Of a DNA stretch of 64,000 nt, positions 25,323-33,866 are shown one piece after another (the first letter of the stretch is position 1; the number at the start of each line of letters is the position of its first letter). The notes below the pieces were generated by a model. That model was not told the origin of the DNA. It worked only from the letters and a program-made list of their open reading frames with translations, and did no database searches. Origin of the DNA: Cellulomonas sp. Lineage in GTDB: Bacteria > Actinomycetota > Actinomycetes > Actinomycetales > Cellulomonadaceae. The stretch spans positions 1-64,000 of the forward strand of contig NZ_JAGIBD010000009.1 of assembly GCF_017744555.1 (NCBI RefSeq), written 5' to 3'. Position numbers and translations under genes: made by a program.

Positions 25323-26702
25323 ATGACCCCCCGCGACGACTACCGCGACCCGCTGGCGGCGGCGCTGCACCGTGGGCTCGACTGGCTCGACCAGATGCCC
25401 GAACGGCCCATCCCGCCGGGCGTCGACGCGGACACGGTCAAGGACGCGCTCGGCCGTGAGCTTCCGCAGACCACGCAGGACGCGCGCGAGGTGATCGAGC
25501 GGCTCGCGGACGCCGTCGAGCCGGGGCTGCTGGCGAGCCAGTCGCCGCGGTTCTACGGGTGGGTCATCGGCGGCACGTACCCGGTGGCGCTCGCGGCGGA
25601 CTGGCTGACCGGCGCGTGGGACCAGAACGGCGGCATGCGGTACGCGAGCCCGAGCACGACGGCCGTCGAGGACGTCGCCGCGGAGTGGCTGCTCGACCTG
25701 CTGGGCTTGCCGGCGCACTCGGGCGTCGGGTTCGTGACGGGGGCGACGACGGCGAACTTCGTCGGGCTGGCCGCGGGCCGCGAGCACGTGCTGGCGAAGG
25801 CCGGCTGGGACGTCAACGCGAACGGTCTGCAGGGGGCGCCGCGCGTGCGGGTGCTCGCAGGCACCGAGCGGCACGGGTCCGTCGACCTCGCGCTGCGGTA
25901 CCTGGGGCTGGGGGCGGCGACGCTCGTGCCGGCCGACGACCAGGGGCGGATCGTGGTCGACGCGCTCGCGGACGCGCTCGCCGCCGACGACGGTCCGACG
26001 ATCGTGTGCCTGCAGGCCGGCAACGTCCACTCCGGGGCGTTCGACGACGTCGGGGCGGCGGTCGCCGTCGCGCACGAGGCCGGTGCGTGGGTGCACGTCG
26101 ACGGCGCGTTCGGGCTGTGGGCGGCCGCGTCCCCTCGTCTGAGGCACCTGATGGAGGGCTACGCGACTGCGGACTCGTGGGCGACGGACGCGCACAAGAC
26201 GCTCAACGTGCCGTACGACTGCGGGGTCGCGATCGTCGCGTCACCGCAGGACGCGCACACCGCGATGGGCGTCCGGGCCGCGTATCTCGTCGCGGCGGAG
26301 GGCGCGACGGACCCGCACGAGATGGCGCCGGAGATGTCGCGGCGGTCGCGTGGCGTGCCCGTGTGGGCGGTGCTCGCGTGGCTCGGGCGCGACGGGGTCG
26401 CGGCGCTCATCGACCGGCTCGCCGACGGGGCGGCGGCGCTGGCCCGCGGGCTCGCCGACGTGCCGGGTGCCGAGGTGGTCAACGACGTCGTCTACACGCA
26501 GGTGTGCGTGGCGTTCGCGGACGACGCGACGACGGGTGCGGTCGCGGCCGCGCTGCGGGACGAGGGGGTCGCGTACGCCTACCCGTCGCGCTGGCGGGGG
26601 CGGGACGTGGTCCGGTTCTCGGTGAGCAACTGGGCCACCGGGCCGGACGAGGTGGCGGCGACGCTGGACGCGGTCCGCCGGGCCGTCGCGACCGTCGGCT
26701 GA
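25323..26702 (+). CDS. PLP-dependent group II decarboxylase
   Basis: A 459-residue fold-type I enzyme related to aromatic-L-amino-acid and glutamate decarboxylases. The N-terminal part contains SPRFYGWVIGGTYP, the substrate-side GFVTGATTANFVGLA loop, HVDGAFGLWAA with the PLP-ring Asp, and ATDAHKTLNVPYDCG with Schiff-base lysine K292. It decarboxylates an amino acid; the sequence does not fix which. The start ATG is at 25323 with a weak upstream site. It is convergent with a tiny gene on the minus strand. Confidence 0.9.
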   Translation: MTPRDDYRDPLAAALHRGLDWLDQMPERPIPPGVDADTVKDALGRELPQTTQDAREVIERLADAVEPGLLASQSPRFYGWVIGGTYPVALAADWLTGAWDQNGGMRYASPSTTAVEDVAAEWLLDLLGLPAHSGVGFVTGATTANFVGLAAGREHVLAKAGWDVNANGLQGAPRVRVLAGTERHGSVDLALRYLGLGAATLVPADDQGRIVVDALADALAADDGPTIVCLQAGNVHSGAFDDVGAAVAVAHEAGAWVHVDGAFGLWAAASPRLRHLMEGYATADSWATDAHKTLNVPYDCGVAIVASPQDAHTAMGVRAAYLVAAEGATDPHEMAPEMSRRSRGVPVWAVLAWLGRDGVAALIDRLADGAAALARGLADVPGAEVVNDVVYTQVCVAFADDATTGAVAAALRDEGVAYAYPSRWRGRDVVRFSVSNWATGPDEVAATLDAVRRAVATVG

Positions 26703-26717
26703 GTGCCGGACGGCCGC

Positions 26718-26743
26718 GACGGCGGTCGACGAAGGTCGCCGTC
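26718..26743. terminator. Short hairpin between convergent genes
   Basis: GACGGCG and CGCCGTC pair across a 12-nt loop, between the decarboxylase stop (26702) and the end of the 49-codon gene (26742). Confidence 0.35.
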
Positions 26744-26891
26744 AGTCGTGCGTGCGCTGCGTGGGGACGTCGTTGATGCGCTGACCGTCGAGGGCGCGGC
26801 CGGCCACGACGATCGTCTCGGTCTCTCCGAGGAACGGGTTCGCCGACTCGAACGTGTCGACGGTCGCACGCGGGGTGGTGCTGGTGTCCAT
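26742..26891 (-). CDS. 49-residue hypothetical peptide
   Basis: A small gene with an excellent GAGGAGGT ribosome binding site 4 nt before ATG 26891. The product, MDTSTTPRATVDTFESANPF followed by LGETETIVVAGRALDGQRIN and DVPTQRTHD, is hydrophilic, without Cys, signal peptide or membrane helix. There is no modification enzyme nearby to suggest a ribosomally made natural product. It might be a regulatory microprotein. The strong translation signal is the main support for its reality. Confidence 0.5.
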   Translation of the reverse strand: MDTSTTPRATVDTFESANPFLGETETIVVAGRALDGQRINDVPTQRTHD

Positions 26892-27027
26892 GGGGACCTC
26901 CTCTTCCAACGGGCCTCTCAGTTCACATCGGCCGTCGAGCACCGTAGTAAGACGTTCGTCCGCTCTGCATTCACCCGGCCACGCTCCGGCGCGCTGACCT
27001 GCTCGATCGCGGCGAGCGTGTGAGATA

Positions 27028-27041
27028 TCCGACAGTTGTCG
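27028..27041. terminator. Small hairpin after the SnoaL-like gene
   Basis: CCGACAGTTGTCGG, a 6-bp inverted repeat with a 2-nt centre, one base beyond the stop of the minus-strand gene at 27043. It could act as terminator or as an operator for the small gene downstream. Confidence 0.3.
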
Positions 27042-27042
27042 G

Positions 27043-27414
27043 TCACCCCGACTGCGTGTACGCCTTGTCCGGCCAGTAGGCCCACTCCTCGAACCACGAC
27101 GCCCGGCCGTCCCCGTCGAACCGCACGACCCACAGGTCCCGGTACTCCTTCGGCCGGTCGCCGCCGTAGTGGACCTCGACGCGCACGACCGCGGTGTCGC
27201 CCTGGACGGCGACGGGTTCCGCCGTCATCTCGAACGGCGTGTCGTCCGCCCAGAAGTCCCGGATCGCCGCGAGCCCGCGCAGCGGCGGGTCGTCGTACGG
27301 GCTGCGCAGGTACGACGCGTCGTCGGTGAACAGGCGCCCGACGGCGTCGACGTCGCGCTCGCGCCACGCCCGTTCGTACTCCGCCACCCAGGTCATGACC
27401 GCCGCGGGGTCCAT
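27043..27414 (-). CDS. SnoaL/DUF4440-like NTF2-fold protein
   Basis: A 123-residue cone-shaped alpha+beta protein: MTWVAEYERAWRERDVDAVG, LFTDDASYLRSPYDDPPLRG, IRDFWADDTPFEMTAEPVAV, and a C-terminal FDGDGRASWFEEWAYWP. Members bind or isomerise small polar substrates; none can be named here. The start ATG 27414 follows AGGAGG. It is divergent from the ATP-grasp operon. Confidence 0.85.
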   Translation of the reverse strand: MDPAAVMTWVAEYERAWRERDVDAVGRLFTDDASYLRSPYDDPPLRGLAAIRDFWADDTPFEMTAEPVAVQGDTAVVRVEVHYGGDRPKEYRDLWVVRFDGDGRASWFEEWAYWPDKAYTQSG

Positions 27415-27557
27415 GCGCCACCTCCTGCTCGTCCAGGTTGCCGGATCGAGTCTGGCCCCGTCGCGGTCGGCCGTCATCCCGCCGCGCCCAGGCGCCACCG
27501 TGTCCGTCCAGCGCGCCGACCTGCACGTCCGTGCCCGACGTGAGCGAGACTCTCGGT

Positions 27558-30170
27558 GTGACCGACCTGCTCTCGTCGCCCCGGCCGCGCCTGGACGCGC
27601 CCGCAGCGGGCGCCGGACCGGTGCACGCCCCCGACTGGTCGTGGCTCACCGACCCCGCCGACGAGCCGACGCCCGCCGACCTGGCCCGCGCGCGCGACGC
27701 GACCGACCTGCTGCTCGCCGAGCACGGTGTCACGTACGGCACGGACCGGCCCGACGGCGCCCGCCCCTGGCTGCTCGACCCGACCCCGGTGATCGTCGAC
27801 GAGCCCGAGTGGACGCGTCTCGACGCCGCGCTCGTGCAGCGCGCCGAGCTGCTCGACGCGGTCCTGCAGGACGTCTACGGCGCCCGCCGCCTGCTCACGG
27901 ACGACCTCCTCCCGCCGACCACCGTGCTGAGCCACCCCGGCTTCCTGCGGGCCGTCGACGGCCTGCGGATGCCCGGCGGGCGCGAGCTGATCCTCACGTC
28001 CACCGACCTGGTGCGCGACGCCGACGGCGGGTGGTGCGCGGTCGGCGACCGGACGCAGGCACCGTCCGGCGCGGGCTACGCGATGGAGGACCGCCGGGTC
28101 GTCGCACAGGTCATGGCCGGGGTGTACCGCCAGGCGCCGATCCAGCGGCTCGGACCGTTCTTCCAGGCGATGCGGCTCGCACTGCGGGACGTCGCACCCG
28201 GCGGGGTCGAGCAGCCGCACGTGGTGCTGCTGACGTCCGGGCCCGCGTCCGAGACCGCGTTCGACCAGGCGTACCTCGCGTCGATGCTGGGCCTGCCGCT
28301 CGTCGAGGGCACCGACCTGCTGGTCCGCGAGGGGCGCGTGTGGATGCGCGGGCTCGACGGGCTCGAGCGGGTCGACGTCATCCTGCGGCGGGTCGACGCC
28401 GAGTGGTGTGACCCCCTCGACCTGCGTGCCGGGTCGCGGCTCGGTGTGCCAGGGCTGGTGCGGGCCGTCCGCCACGGGAACGTGAGCATCGTCAACCCGC
28501 TCGGCTCGTCCGTGCTGGAGAGCCCAGCGCTCCTGCCGTACCTGCCGCGGCTGGCCCGGACGGTGCTCGATCAGGACCTCGCGCTGCCGTCGGCGCCGAC
28601 GTGGTGGTGCGGCGACGCGACCGCCCGGCAGCACGTGCTGACCCGGATGACGGACCTCGTGCTGCTGCCCACCACCCGGGACGCCGGCGCGGGTGCGGTG
28701 CTGGGCTGGACGCTGAGCCACCGGGAGCGTGCCGAGCTCGCCGCGCGCGTCGAGGCCGAGCCGTGGGCGTGGGTGGGTCAGGAGGCCGTCGGGCCTGCCG
28801 GCCCGGTGGTCGACGAGAGCACCGTCGGGATCGGCAGCGAGCAGCCGGTCGCCGCCGGGGCCCCCGGACCCCGGGCCGCGGTCCTGCGCACGTACGCGGT
28901 CGGTCACGGCGCGTCGTACACCGTGATGGCCGGCGGCCTCGCGCGCGTGGCCGACGACCACGTCGTCTCCTCGGCGACCGGCGCGACCGCCAAGGACGTG
29001 TGGGTGCTGGCCGCGCACGCCGACACCGAGGCCCCCGCGCCCGACGAGGCGCCCGCAGAGCTCGTCAGCCCGCGCCGGCCCGCGACCGGCATCTCGCCGC
29101 GCACCGCCGAGAACCTCTTCTGGATGGGCCGGTACGCCGAGCGGGCCGAGGACCAGGTGCGCGTGCTGCGGGTCGTCGTCGACCGCTGGGACGACTTCCA
29201 CCGGCGCCCGGCGTCCGTGGGCGGCCGCGCGCTGACGGTGCTCATCGACGCCCTCACGGCCGACGTCGACCCCGGCGCGCCCGAGTCCGACGAGCACCAC
29301 GCGTCGCTGTTCGGCGACCACCCGCGCACCGCGGGCGACGGCACGCCCGCGTTCCGGGCGCTCGTGCTCGACCCGTCCACACCCGGCACGGTGGCCCGGT
29401 CGGTCCGCCGGCTCGCCGCCGCCGCCGCGGCCGTGCGCGACCAGCTCTCGACGGACACGTTCATCCCGCTCGCGCGCATCGAGCGGGCGCTGCGCGACGA
29501 GCGCGCCCGTGCACGCAGCCGGTCGCGGTCGGCGGAGACGCTCGACCTGGGCGCGTCGACCGACGCCCAGACGGTCACTGTCGGCCTGCGGCCCGCGCTC
29601 GACCGGGTGCTCGAGGGGCTGCTCGCCGTCGCGGGCATCAGCGCCGAGGGGCTGGTCCGGGACGTCGGGTGGCAGTTCCTCGACGCCGGGCGGCGCGTCG
29701 AGCGCGCGCAGCACCTCGTCGAGAGCCTGCTCGCGACGCTCGTCGACCGGCGTCCGCGCGGCGTCGAGCGGCTGGTCATCGACTCCGTGCTGCTCACGCA
29801 GGAGTCGGCCATCACGTTCCGCCGGCGGTACCAGTCCGACGGCGGCGTCGCGGAGGTGCTCGACCTGCTGCTGCTCGACCCGTCGAACCCCCGCTCGCTG
29901 CAGTACCAGGTGGAGCGCCTGCGCGAGGACCTCGCCGCCGTCCCCGGGCCGGCGCCCGAGCACCTGCTGGCCGACGTCGTCGACCTGCTCTCCGAGCTCG
30001 ACCCCGCGACGGCGGCGACCACGGTGTCCGACGACGGCCGCCGCACGCGGCTCGCCGAGACGCTCGACTCGATCCTGTGGCGGCTGCGCGCCGCCTCCGA
30101 CGAGATCGAGCGCGTCCACTTCGTCCGCCCCGCACCCCTCCGCCCGCTCGAGGACGCGTGGGACGCATGA
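27558..30170 (+). CDS. Circularly permuted ATP-grasp / alpha-E fusion protein
   Basis: An ~870-residue two-domain protein. The first ~500 residues are a circularly permuted type-2 ATP-grasp domain (DVYGARRLLTDDLLPPTTVL, QAPSGAGYAMEDRRVVAQVM, VVLLTSGPASETAFDQAYLA, RRVDAEWCDPLDL). The rest is an alpha-E domain opening with SPRTAENLFWMGRYAERAED. ATP-grasp enzymes ligate carboxylates to amines. This family is always paired with a transglutaminase-like protein, as here, and is thought to build or modify a peptide. GTG 27558 is the preferred start; GTG 27540 is possible. Confidence 0.9.
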   Translation: MTDLLSSPRPRLDAPAAGAGPVHAPDWSWLTDPADEPTPADLARARDATDLLLAEHGVTYGTDRPDGARPWLLDPTPVIVDEPEWTRLDAALVQRAELLDAVLQDVYGARRLLTDDLLPPTTVLSHPGFLRAVDGLRMPGGRELILTSTDLVRDADGGWCAVGDRTQAPSGAGYAMEDRRVVAQVMAGVYRQAPIQRLGPFFQAMRLALRDVAPGGVEQPHVVLLTSGPASETAFDQAYLASMLGLPLVEGTDLLVREGRVWMRGLDGLERVDVILRRVDAEWCDPLDLRAGSRLGVPGLVRAVRHGNVSIVNPLGSSVLESPALLPYLPRLARTVLDQDLALPSAPTWWCGDATARQHVLTRMTDLVLLPTTRDAGAGAVLGWTLSHRERAELAARVEAEPWAWVGQEAVGPAGPVVDESTVGIGSEQPVAAGAPGPRAAVLRTYAVGHGASYTVMAGGLARVADDHVVSSATGATAKDVWVLAAHADTEAPAPDEAPAELVSPRRPATGISPRTAENLFWMGRYAERAEDQVRVLRVVVDRWDDFHRRPASVGGRALTVLIDALTADVDPGAPESDEHHASLFGDHPRTAGDGTPAFRALVLDPSTPGTVARSVRRLAAAAAAVRDQLSTDTFIPLARIERALRDERARARSRSRSAETLDLGASTDAQTVTVGLRPALDRVLEGLLAVAGISAEGLVRDVGWQFLDAGRRVERAQHLVESLLATLVDRRPRGVERLVIDSVLLTQESAITFRRRYQSDGGVAEVLDLLLLDPSNPRSLQYQVERLREDLAAVPGPAPEHLLADVVDLLSELDPATAATTVSDDGRRTRLAETLDSILWRLRAASDEIERVHFVRPAPLRPLEDAWDA

Positions 30171-31090
30171 GCCGCGCCTACGACCTCGTGCACCGCACGA
30201 CGTACGAGTACCCGCAGCCCGTCACCGACTCGTACGGTCGCACGACGATGACCCCGCGCGACCTGCCGGGCCAGGTGGTGCACTCGACGAGCGTGGTGGT
30301 CGACCCGACTCCCGCCGACACGGCCACGCACGTCGACTACTACGGCAACCGGACCACGTTCTTCGGCGTCACGACCCCGCACACCCGGCTCGTCGTCACG
30401 TCGCGGTCGTCCGTCGAGGTCTCGCGTGTCGCCCCCGACCCCGACACGCTGCCGACCGTGCCGTGGGAGGACGTCGCCCGCGCCGTCGCCTCGGGGGAGC
30501 TGGAGGTCGCCGCCGTCGACGAGCACGCCCTCGTCGGGCTGCGGGAGGCCGTGCTGCCGTCGACGCACGTGCGGCTCGTCGACGAGGTGCGCACGTGGGC
30601 CGAGCCGACGTTCACACCGGGGCGCCCGCTGGCCGCCGTGGTCGTCGACCTCGCGCACCGCATCCGCACCGAGCTCACGTACCGGTCCGGCTCGACGACC
30701 GTGCACACGACCCAGGCGCAGCTGCTCGCGCAGGGCGCCGGCGTGTGCCAGGACTTCGCGCACCTGATGATCGCCGCGCTGCGCACGTACGGCCTGCCCG
30801 CGCGGTACACCAGCGGGTACATCGAGACCCGGCCGCCCGCCGGGCGCGAGAAGCTGCGCGGAGCGGACGCGTCGCACGCGTGGGTGTCCGCGTGGCTGCC
30901 CGGGGCCGGGTGGGTGGAGATCGACCCGACCAACGACCAGCTCGTCGACGACCGGTACGTGCTGCTCGGGTGGGGGCGCGACTACGGCGACGTGCCGCCG
31001 CTGCGGGGCGTCATCTTCACCGAGGGGAAGGGTGCGCACCCGCGCGTCGCGGTCGACCTGGTGCCTGCGGGGTCCGTGCCCTTCGAGTGA
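30167..31090 (+). CDS. Transglutaminase-like cysteine protease-fold protein
   Basis: A 307-residue protein with an N-terminal beta domain (YDLVHRTTYEYPQPVTDSYG) and a transglutaminase core: catalytic C194 in GVCQDFAHL, His in ASHAWVSAWLPG, Asp in WVEIDPTND. The start ATG overlaps the upstream stop as ATGA, so it is translationally coupled to the ATP-grasp/alpha-E gene and the two surely act together. It ends 16 nt before a convergent gene. Confidence 0.95.
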   Translation: MSRAYDLVHRTTYEYPQPVTDSYGRTTMTPRDLPGQVVHSTSVVVDPTPADTATHVDYYGNRTTFFGVTTPHTRLVVTSRSSVEVSRVAPDPDTLPTVPWEDVARAVASGELEVAAVDEHALVGLREAVLPSTHVRLVDEVRTWAEPTFTPGRPLAAVVVDLAHRIRTELTYRSGSTTVHTTQAQLLAQGAGVCQDFAHLMIAALRTYGLPARYTSGYIETRPPAGREKLRGADASHAWVSAWLPGAGWVEIDPTNDQLVDDRYVLLGWGRDYGDVPPLRGVIFTEGKGAHPRVAVDLVPAGSVPFE

Positions 31091-31106
31091 CCGCCGGGCT
31101 GACCGC

Positions 31107-32024
31107 TCAGCGCGGGATGTTCGACGCCCGCTCGCGCAGCTCGTCGGGCGTGACCAGGAACCCTCCGCTGTCGACCACCGTCCCGCCCACAGCCCGCCAC
31201 AGGGCCGACGTCGCGCGGGCGATCCCGGGGCTGACGCGCGAGCGGGCGATGACGTGCAGCGGTGACGGCTGGTCGAGCGTGAGCTCCTCGGGCGACGTCG
31301 GCTGCCAGACCACGTGGTACGCCCACGGGCCGTACTCGCGCCAGTCGAGCGACGACAGCACCATCGGCACGTCCCGCGACCGGTCCGCCCGCACGGTCAC
31401 GGCACCGTCGTACTCGAAGACCGCCGTGATCGAGAACGCCCCTTCGGGCGCGTAGCCCTGGCTCGGCACGTCGCCCGTGCCGATGCGCGCGCCGTGCAGC
31501 GCCGGCCGGACGAGCGGGACGGCCTCGTGCGCCGACATCGGAACCGCCGACCACAGCGTCAGGTCAACGGCCGCCGCGGGGTCGGGCACGACGACGCGGC
31601 TGCGGTCGGCCGGCAGGATCGCGCCGCCGACCCGCCGGGCCGAGGCGACGAGCCAGCCGGTCACGAGGTCGAGCGCGGCCCCGGTGAGCGGCACCATCGG
31701 GTCGGCGGGCACGAGCGCGTACGCGACGACGTCCTGCTGACCGAGCTCCCGCGCGGCGTCCGGGCCGAGGGGCACGGGGCCTTCGAGCGCTGCGGACGCG
31801 TCGATCCGCAGCACACCGGCCGCGCCGGCCGCCGGCTGGGCCGCCATGCCGCGGAACCGGGCACCCGTCATCCGGCCCCCGACACCCGCCTGCACGGGCG
31901 CTCTCGACCACTGCGCATCCGGGAACCATGCCGTCGCGAGCGCGAGCACGTCCGTGCCCCGCGGCACGACGAGCACGTGCCTGTCCGTGAGTCCCACCGG
32001 CAACGCGACGTCAGCCAGGCTCAT
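31107..32024 (-). CDS. Conserved hypothetical protein (paralog of the gene at 14602)
   Basis: A 305-residue soluble protein. It shares ordered landmarks with the 379-residue protein at 14602: LVASARRVGGAILPADRS, AAVDLTLWSAVPMSAHEAV, WREYGPWAYHVVWQP, and a C-terminal ALWRAVGGTVVDSGGFLVTP. Differences lie mainly in the N-terminal third. Function is unknown. The start ATG 32024 has TAGGGT 8 nt upstream. Confidence 0.75.
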   Translation of the reverse strand: MSLADVALPVGLTDRHVLVVPRGTDVLALATAWFPDAQWSRAPVQAGVGGRMTGARFRGMAAQPAAGAAGVLRIDASAALEGPVPLGPDAARELGQQDVVAYALVPADPMVPLTGAALDLVTGWLVASARRVGGAILPADRSRVVVPDPAAAVDLTLWSAVPMSAHEAVPLVRPALHGARIGTGDVPSQGYAPEGAFSITAVFEYDGAVTVRADRSRDVPMVLSSLDWREYGPWAYHVVWQPTSPEELTLDQPSPLHVIARSRVSPGIARATSALWRAVGGTVVDSGGFLVTPDELRERASNIPR

Positions 32025-32032
32025 GGCGGCGG

Positions 32033-32038
32033 ACCCTA
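32033..32038 (-). promoter_or_regulatory. -10 element of the gene at 31107
   Basis: TAGGGT on the minus strand, 8 nt before the ATG at 32024. Confidence 0.4.
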
Positions 32039-32112
32039 CACACGCGGTGATTCCAACATGTTTCGGCTCGGCGTGGTGCCCGGCGAGTCGCGATGACCTG
32101 CGGTGACAGGCG

Positions 32113-32167
32113 TCATCCACAGGCTTCACCCGCTCTACACACGGGTGTGGACGAACCCTGTGGACAA
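32113..32167. promoter_or_regulatory. Cluster of three DnaA-box-like nonamers
   Basis: TCATCCACA (32113-32121), TCGTCCACA on the minus strand (32146-32154) and TTGTCCACA on the minus strand (32159-32167). The last is a perfect match to the actinobacterial DnaA box and the other two differ at one position. All lie within 55 bp of intergenic DNA between the nucleotide-sugar dehydrogenase stop and the paralog gene. No dnaA, dnaN or parAB is nearby, so this is not the main origin. Confidence 0.5.
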
Positions 32168-32184
32168 CGCTCACGGCGCGCCGC

Positions 32185-33510
32185 TCAGAGCGTGTGCGCC
32201 GCCGCGGTGGTGGCCTTGCCCTTGGTGTCGAGGAAGAGCCGCGCCGCACCGGCCAACGCATCGACGTCGTACTGGTCGTGGTCCTGGACGAGCACGACGG
32301 CATCGGCGCCGGCGACGGCGGCAGCCTGGCCCGCGTCCGTGACGCGCTGCACGCCGGCGACGTCCCACTCGCGCACCAGCGGGTCGTGGAACGTGACGTG
32401 CGCACCGGCGGCGACGAGCAGCTCGGCCAGGGGGTGCGCCGGGGACTCGCGGTCGTCGGCGATGTTCGCCTTGTAGGTCACGCCGAGCAGGTGGACGTGC
32501 GCGCCGGCCAGGGGGCGGCCGAGGAGCTCGGCGACGCGGGTCACGACGTAGGCGGGCTGGGAGGTGTTGATCTCCTGGGCGAGCTCGACCATCCGCAGCG
32601 GGCGGCCGAGCTGCTGGCGGACCTGGTGGTTGAGGTACATCGGGTCGATCGGGATGCAGTGCCCGCCCACGCCGACCCCGGGGCGGAACGCCTGGAACCC
32701 GAACGGCTTGGTCTCGGCGGCGCCGATCACGTCCCAGACGTCGATGTCGAGCTCGTGGAAGGCGCGGGCGAGCTCGTTGACCAGGGCGATGTTGACCTGA
32801 CGGTAGGTGTTCTCGAGCAGCTTGGCCGTCTCGGCCTCACGCGTGCTGCGCACCGGCACGACCCGGTCGACGACCCGGCCGTAGAACTCGACCGCGCGCT
32901 CGGTGCACGTCGCGGTGAGCCCACCGACGACCTTCGGGGTGTTGCGGATCCCGAACCGGGCGTTGCCGGGGTCCACCCGCTCCGGGGAGAACGCGAGGGC
33001 GAAGTCGCGCCCGGCGCGCAGCCCGGAGAACTCCTCGAGCATGGGGGCGACGAGCTCCTCGGTGGTCCCGGGGTAGGTGGTCGACTCCAGGATCACCAGC
33101 GTGCCGGGCTGCAGCTGCTCGCCGACCGTGCGGACGGCGCCGCGCACGGCCCCCAGGTCCGGGCCCCCGGTGGCCGACAGGGGCGTGGGCACGCAGATGA
33201 CGATCGTGGCCGCCTGTGCGAGCACGGACGTGTCGGTGCCGGGCGTGAACCCTGCCGCCGTCATGGTCGCGATGTCGGTGTCGCTGAGGTCGTCCACGTG
33301 CGAGCGGCCCTGCAGGAGGCCGTCGACGACGCGGGTCGACAGGTCGTACCCGGCCACGGCCATCCCGGTACGGCACGCCTCCTGCGCGAGCGGCAGGCCC
33401 ACGTAACCGAGCCCGACGATCGCGACGTCGTACACGGTCGGCCGGTCGCGGTGGGGCGCGGAGGACGTCAGGACGTCGTCGGTGGGGCGGAGGAGCGTCT
33501 GCGTGGTCAC
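32185..33510 (-). CDS. Nucleotide-sugar dehydrogenase (UDP-sugar to UDP-uronic acid)
   Basis: A 441-residue enzyme that oxidises a UDP-hexose C6 alcohol to the uronic acid in two NAD-dependent steps. The Rossmann motif VAIVGLGYVGLPLA is near residue 30, STTYPGTTEEL and TYRQVNIALVNELARAF follow, and the catalytic Cys is C285 in GVGGHCIPIDP. The IPIDP form is typical of the UDP-GlcNAc/ManNAc/GlcNAcA group, so the substrate may be an amino sugar and not glucose. The start GTG 33510 follows AGAGAGAG. It is divergent from a hyaluronan-synthase-like glycosyltransferase, to which it would supply uronic acid. Confidence 0.9.
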   Translation of the reverse strand: MTTQTLLRPTDDVLTSSAPHRDRPTVYDVAIVGLGYVGLPLAQEACRTGMAVAGYDLSTRVVDGLLQGRSHVDDLSDTDIATMTAAGFTPGTDTSVLAQAATIVICVPTPLSATGGPDLGAVRGAVRTVGEQLQPGTLVILESTTYPGTTEELVAPMLEEFSGLRAGRDFALAFSPERVDPGNARFGIRNTPKVVGGLTATCTERAVEFYGRVVDRVVPVRSTREAETAKLLENTYRQVNIALVNELARAFHELDIDVWDVIGAAETKPFGFQAFRPGVGVGGHCIPIDPMYLNHQVRQQLGRPLRMVELAQEINTSQPAYVVTRVAELLGRPLAGAHVHLLGVTYKANIADDRESPAHPLAELLVAAGAHVTFHDPLVREWDVAGVQRVTDAGQAAAVAGADAVVLVQDHDQYDVDALAGAARLFLDTKGKATTAAAHTL

Positions 33511-33558
33511 GGTTTGTCTCTCTCTGGTCGAAGCGGCGGGTACGTCCTCCACGTTACG

Positions 33559-33566
33559 GGTATACC
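33559..33566. promoter_or_regulatory. GGTATACC palindrome, left copy
   Basis: An AT-containing 8-bp palindrome within GGGTATACCG, near the dehydrogenase start. It supplies a TATACC -10-like hexamer on either strand. Confidence 0.4.
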
Positions 33567-33572
33567 GAAAGT

Positions 33573-33606
33573 CCGAAATAGAGCCCTTGGTCCCAGGCTC
33601 TTTCGG
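33573..33606. promoter_or_regulatory. Inverted repeat in the divergent promoter region
   Basis: CCGAAATAGAGCC and GGCTCTTTCGG pair except for a two-base bulge. It is located midway between the two GGTATACC palindromes, so it is a candidate operator for the shared intergenic region. Confidence 0.4.
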
Positions 33607-33633
33607 AACTTCACCGGCACCCTGGAGTCGTTG

Positions 33634-33641
33634 GGTATACC
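33634..33641. promoter_or_regulatory. GGTATACC palindrome, right copy
   Basis: The second GGGTATACCG, 75 bp from the first and 27 nt before the start of the LAATG microprotein gene. With a TATACC hexamer here it may be that gene's -10 element, mirrored by the left copy for the dehydrogenase. Confidence 0.4.
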
Positions 33642-33668
33642 GCATCCGTCAGAAGGAGTGAGAGAGCC

Positions 33669-33866
33669 ATGAGTGAGGGGAACTCCCCGATCGTCTCCGA
33701 GGTGCTGTTCGCGGGCACCGCCGCGGGCGGGCTGGCCGCGACCGGCTCTGCCGGAGCCGCCTGGATCCTCGGGTCGGCCGCCGTCCTGGTCGTCGCCGGC
33801 GCCGTGCTGCTCCGGCTCGCGCGTCGGCGCAGCGGGCGTCGGACGTCGCAGCAGGCGTCGTCGTGA
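33669..33866 (+). CDS. 65-residue membrane protein with LAATG sorting-like tail
   Basis: A tiny protein: a 20-residue hydrophilic/hydrophobic start (MSEGNSPIVSEVLFAGTAAG), then LAATG, a hydrophobic helix (AAWILGSAAVLVVAGAVLL) and a basic end (RLARRRSGRR). This is the layout of a class E sortase signal (LAXTG, helix, positive tail) without the usual N-terminal signal peptide or exported domain. Its stop overlaps the glycosyltransferase start as GTGA, so the two are coupled. It could be a small subunit or anchor for the polymer synthase. AGAAGGAG precedes it at slightly long spacing. Confidence 0.65.
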   Translation: MSEGNSPIVSEVLFAGTAAGGLAATGSAGAAWILGSAAVLVVAGAVLLRLARRRSGRRTSQQASS

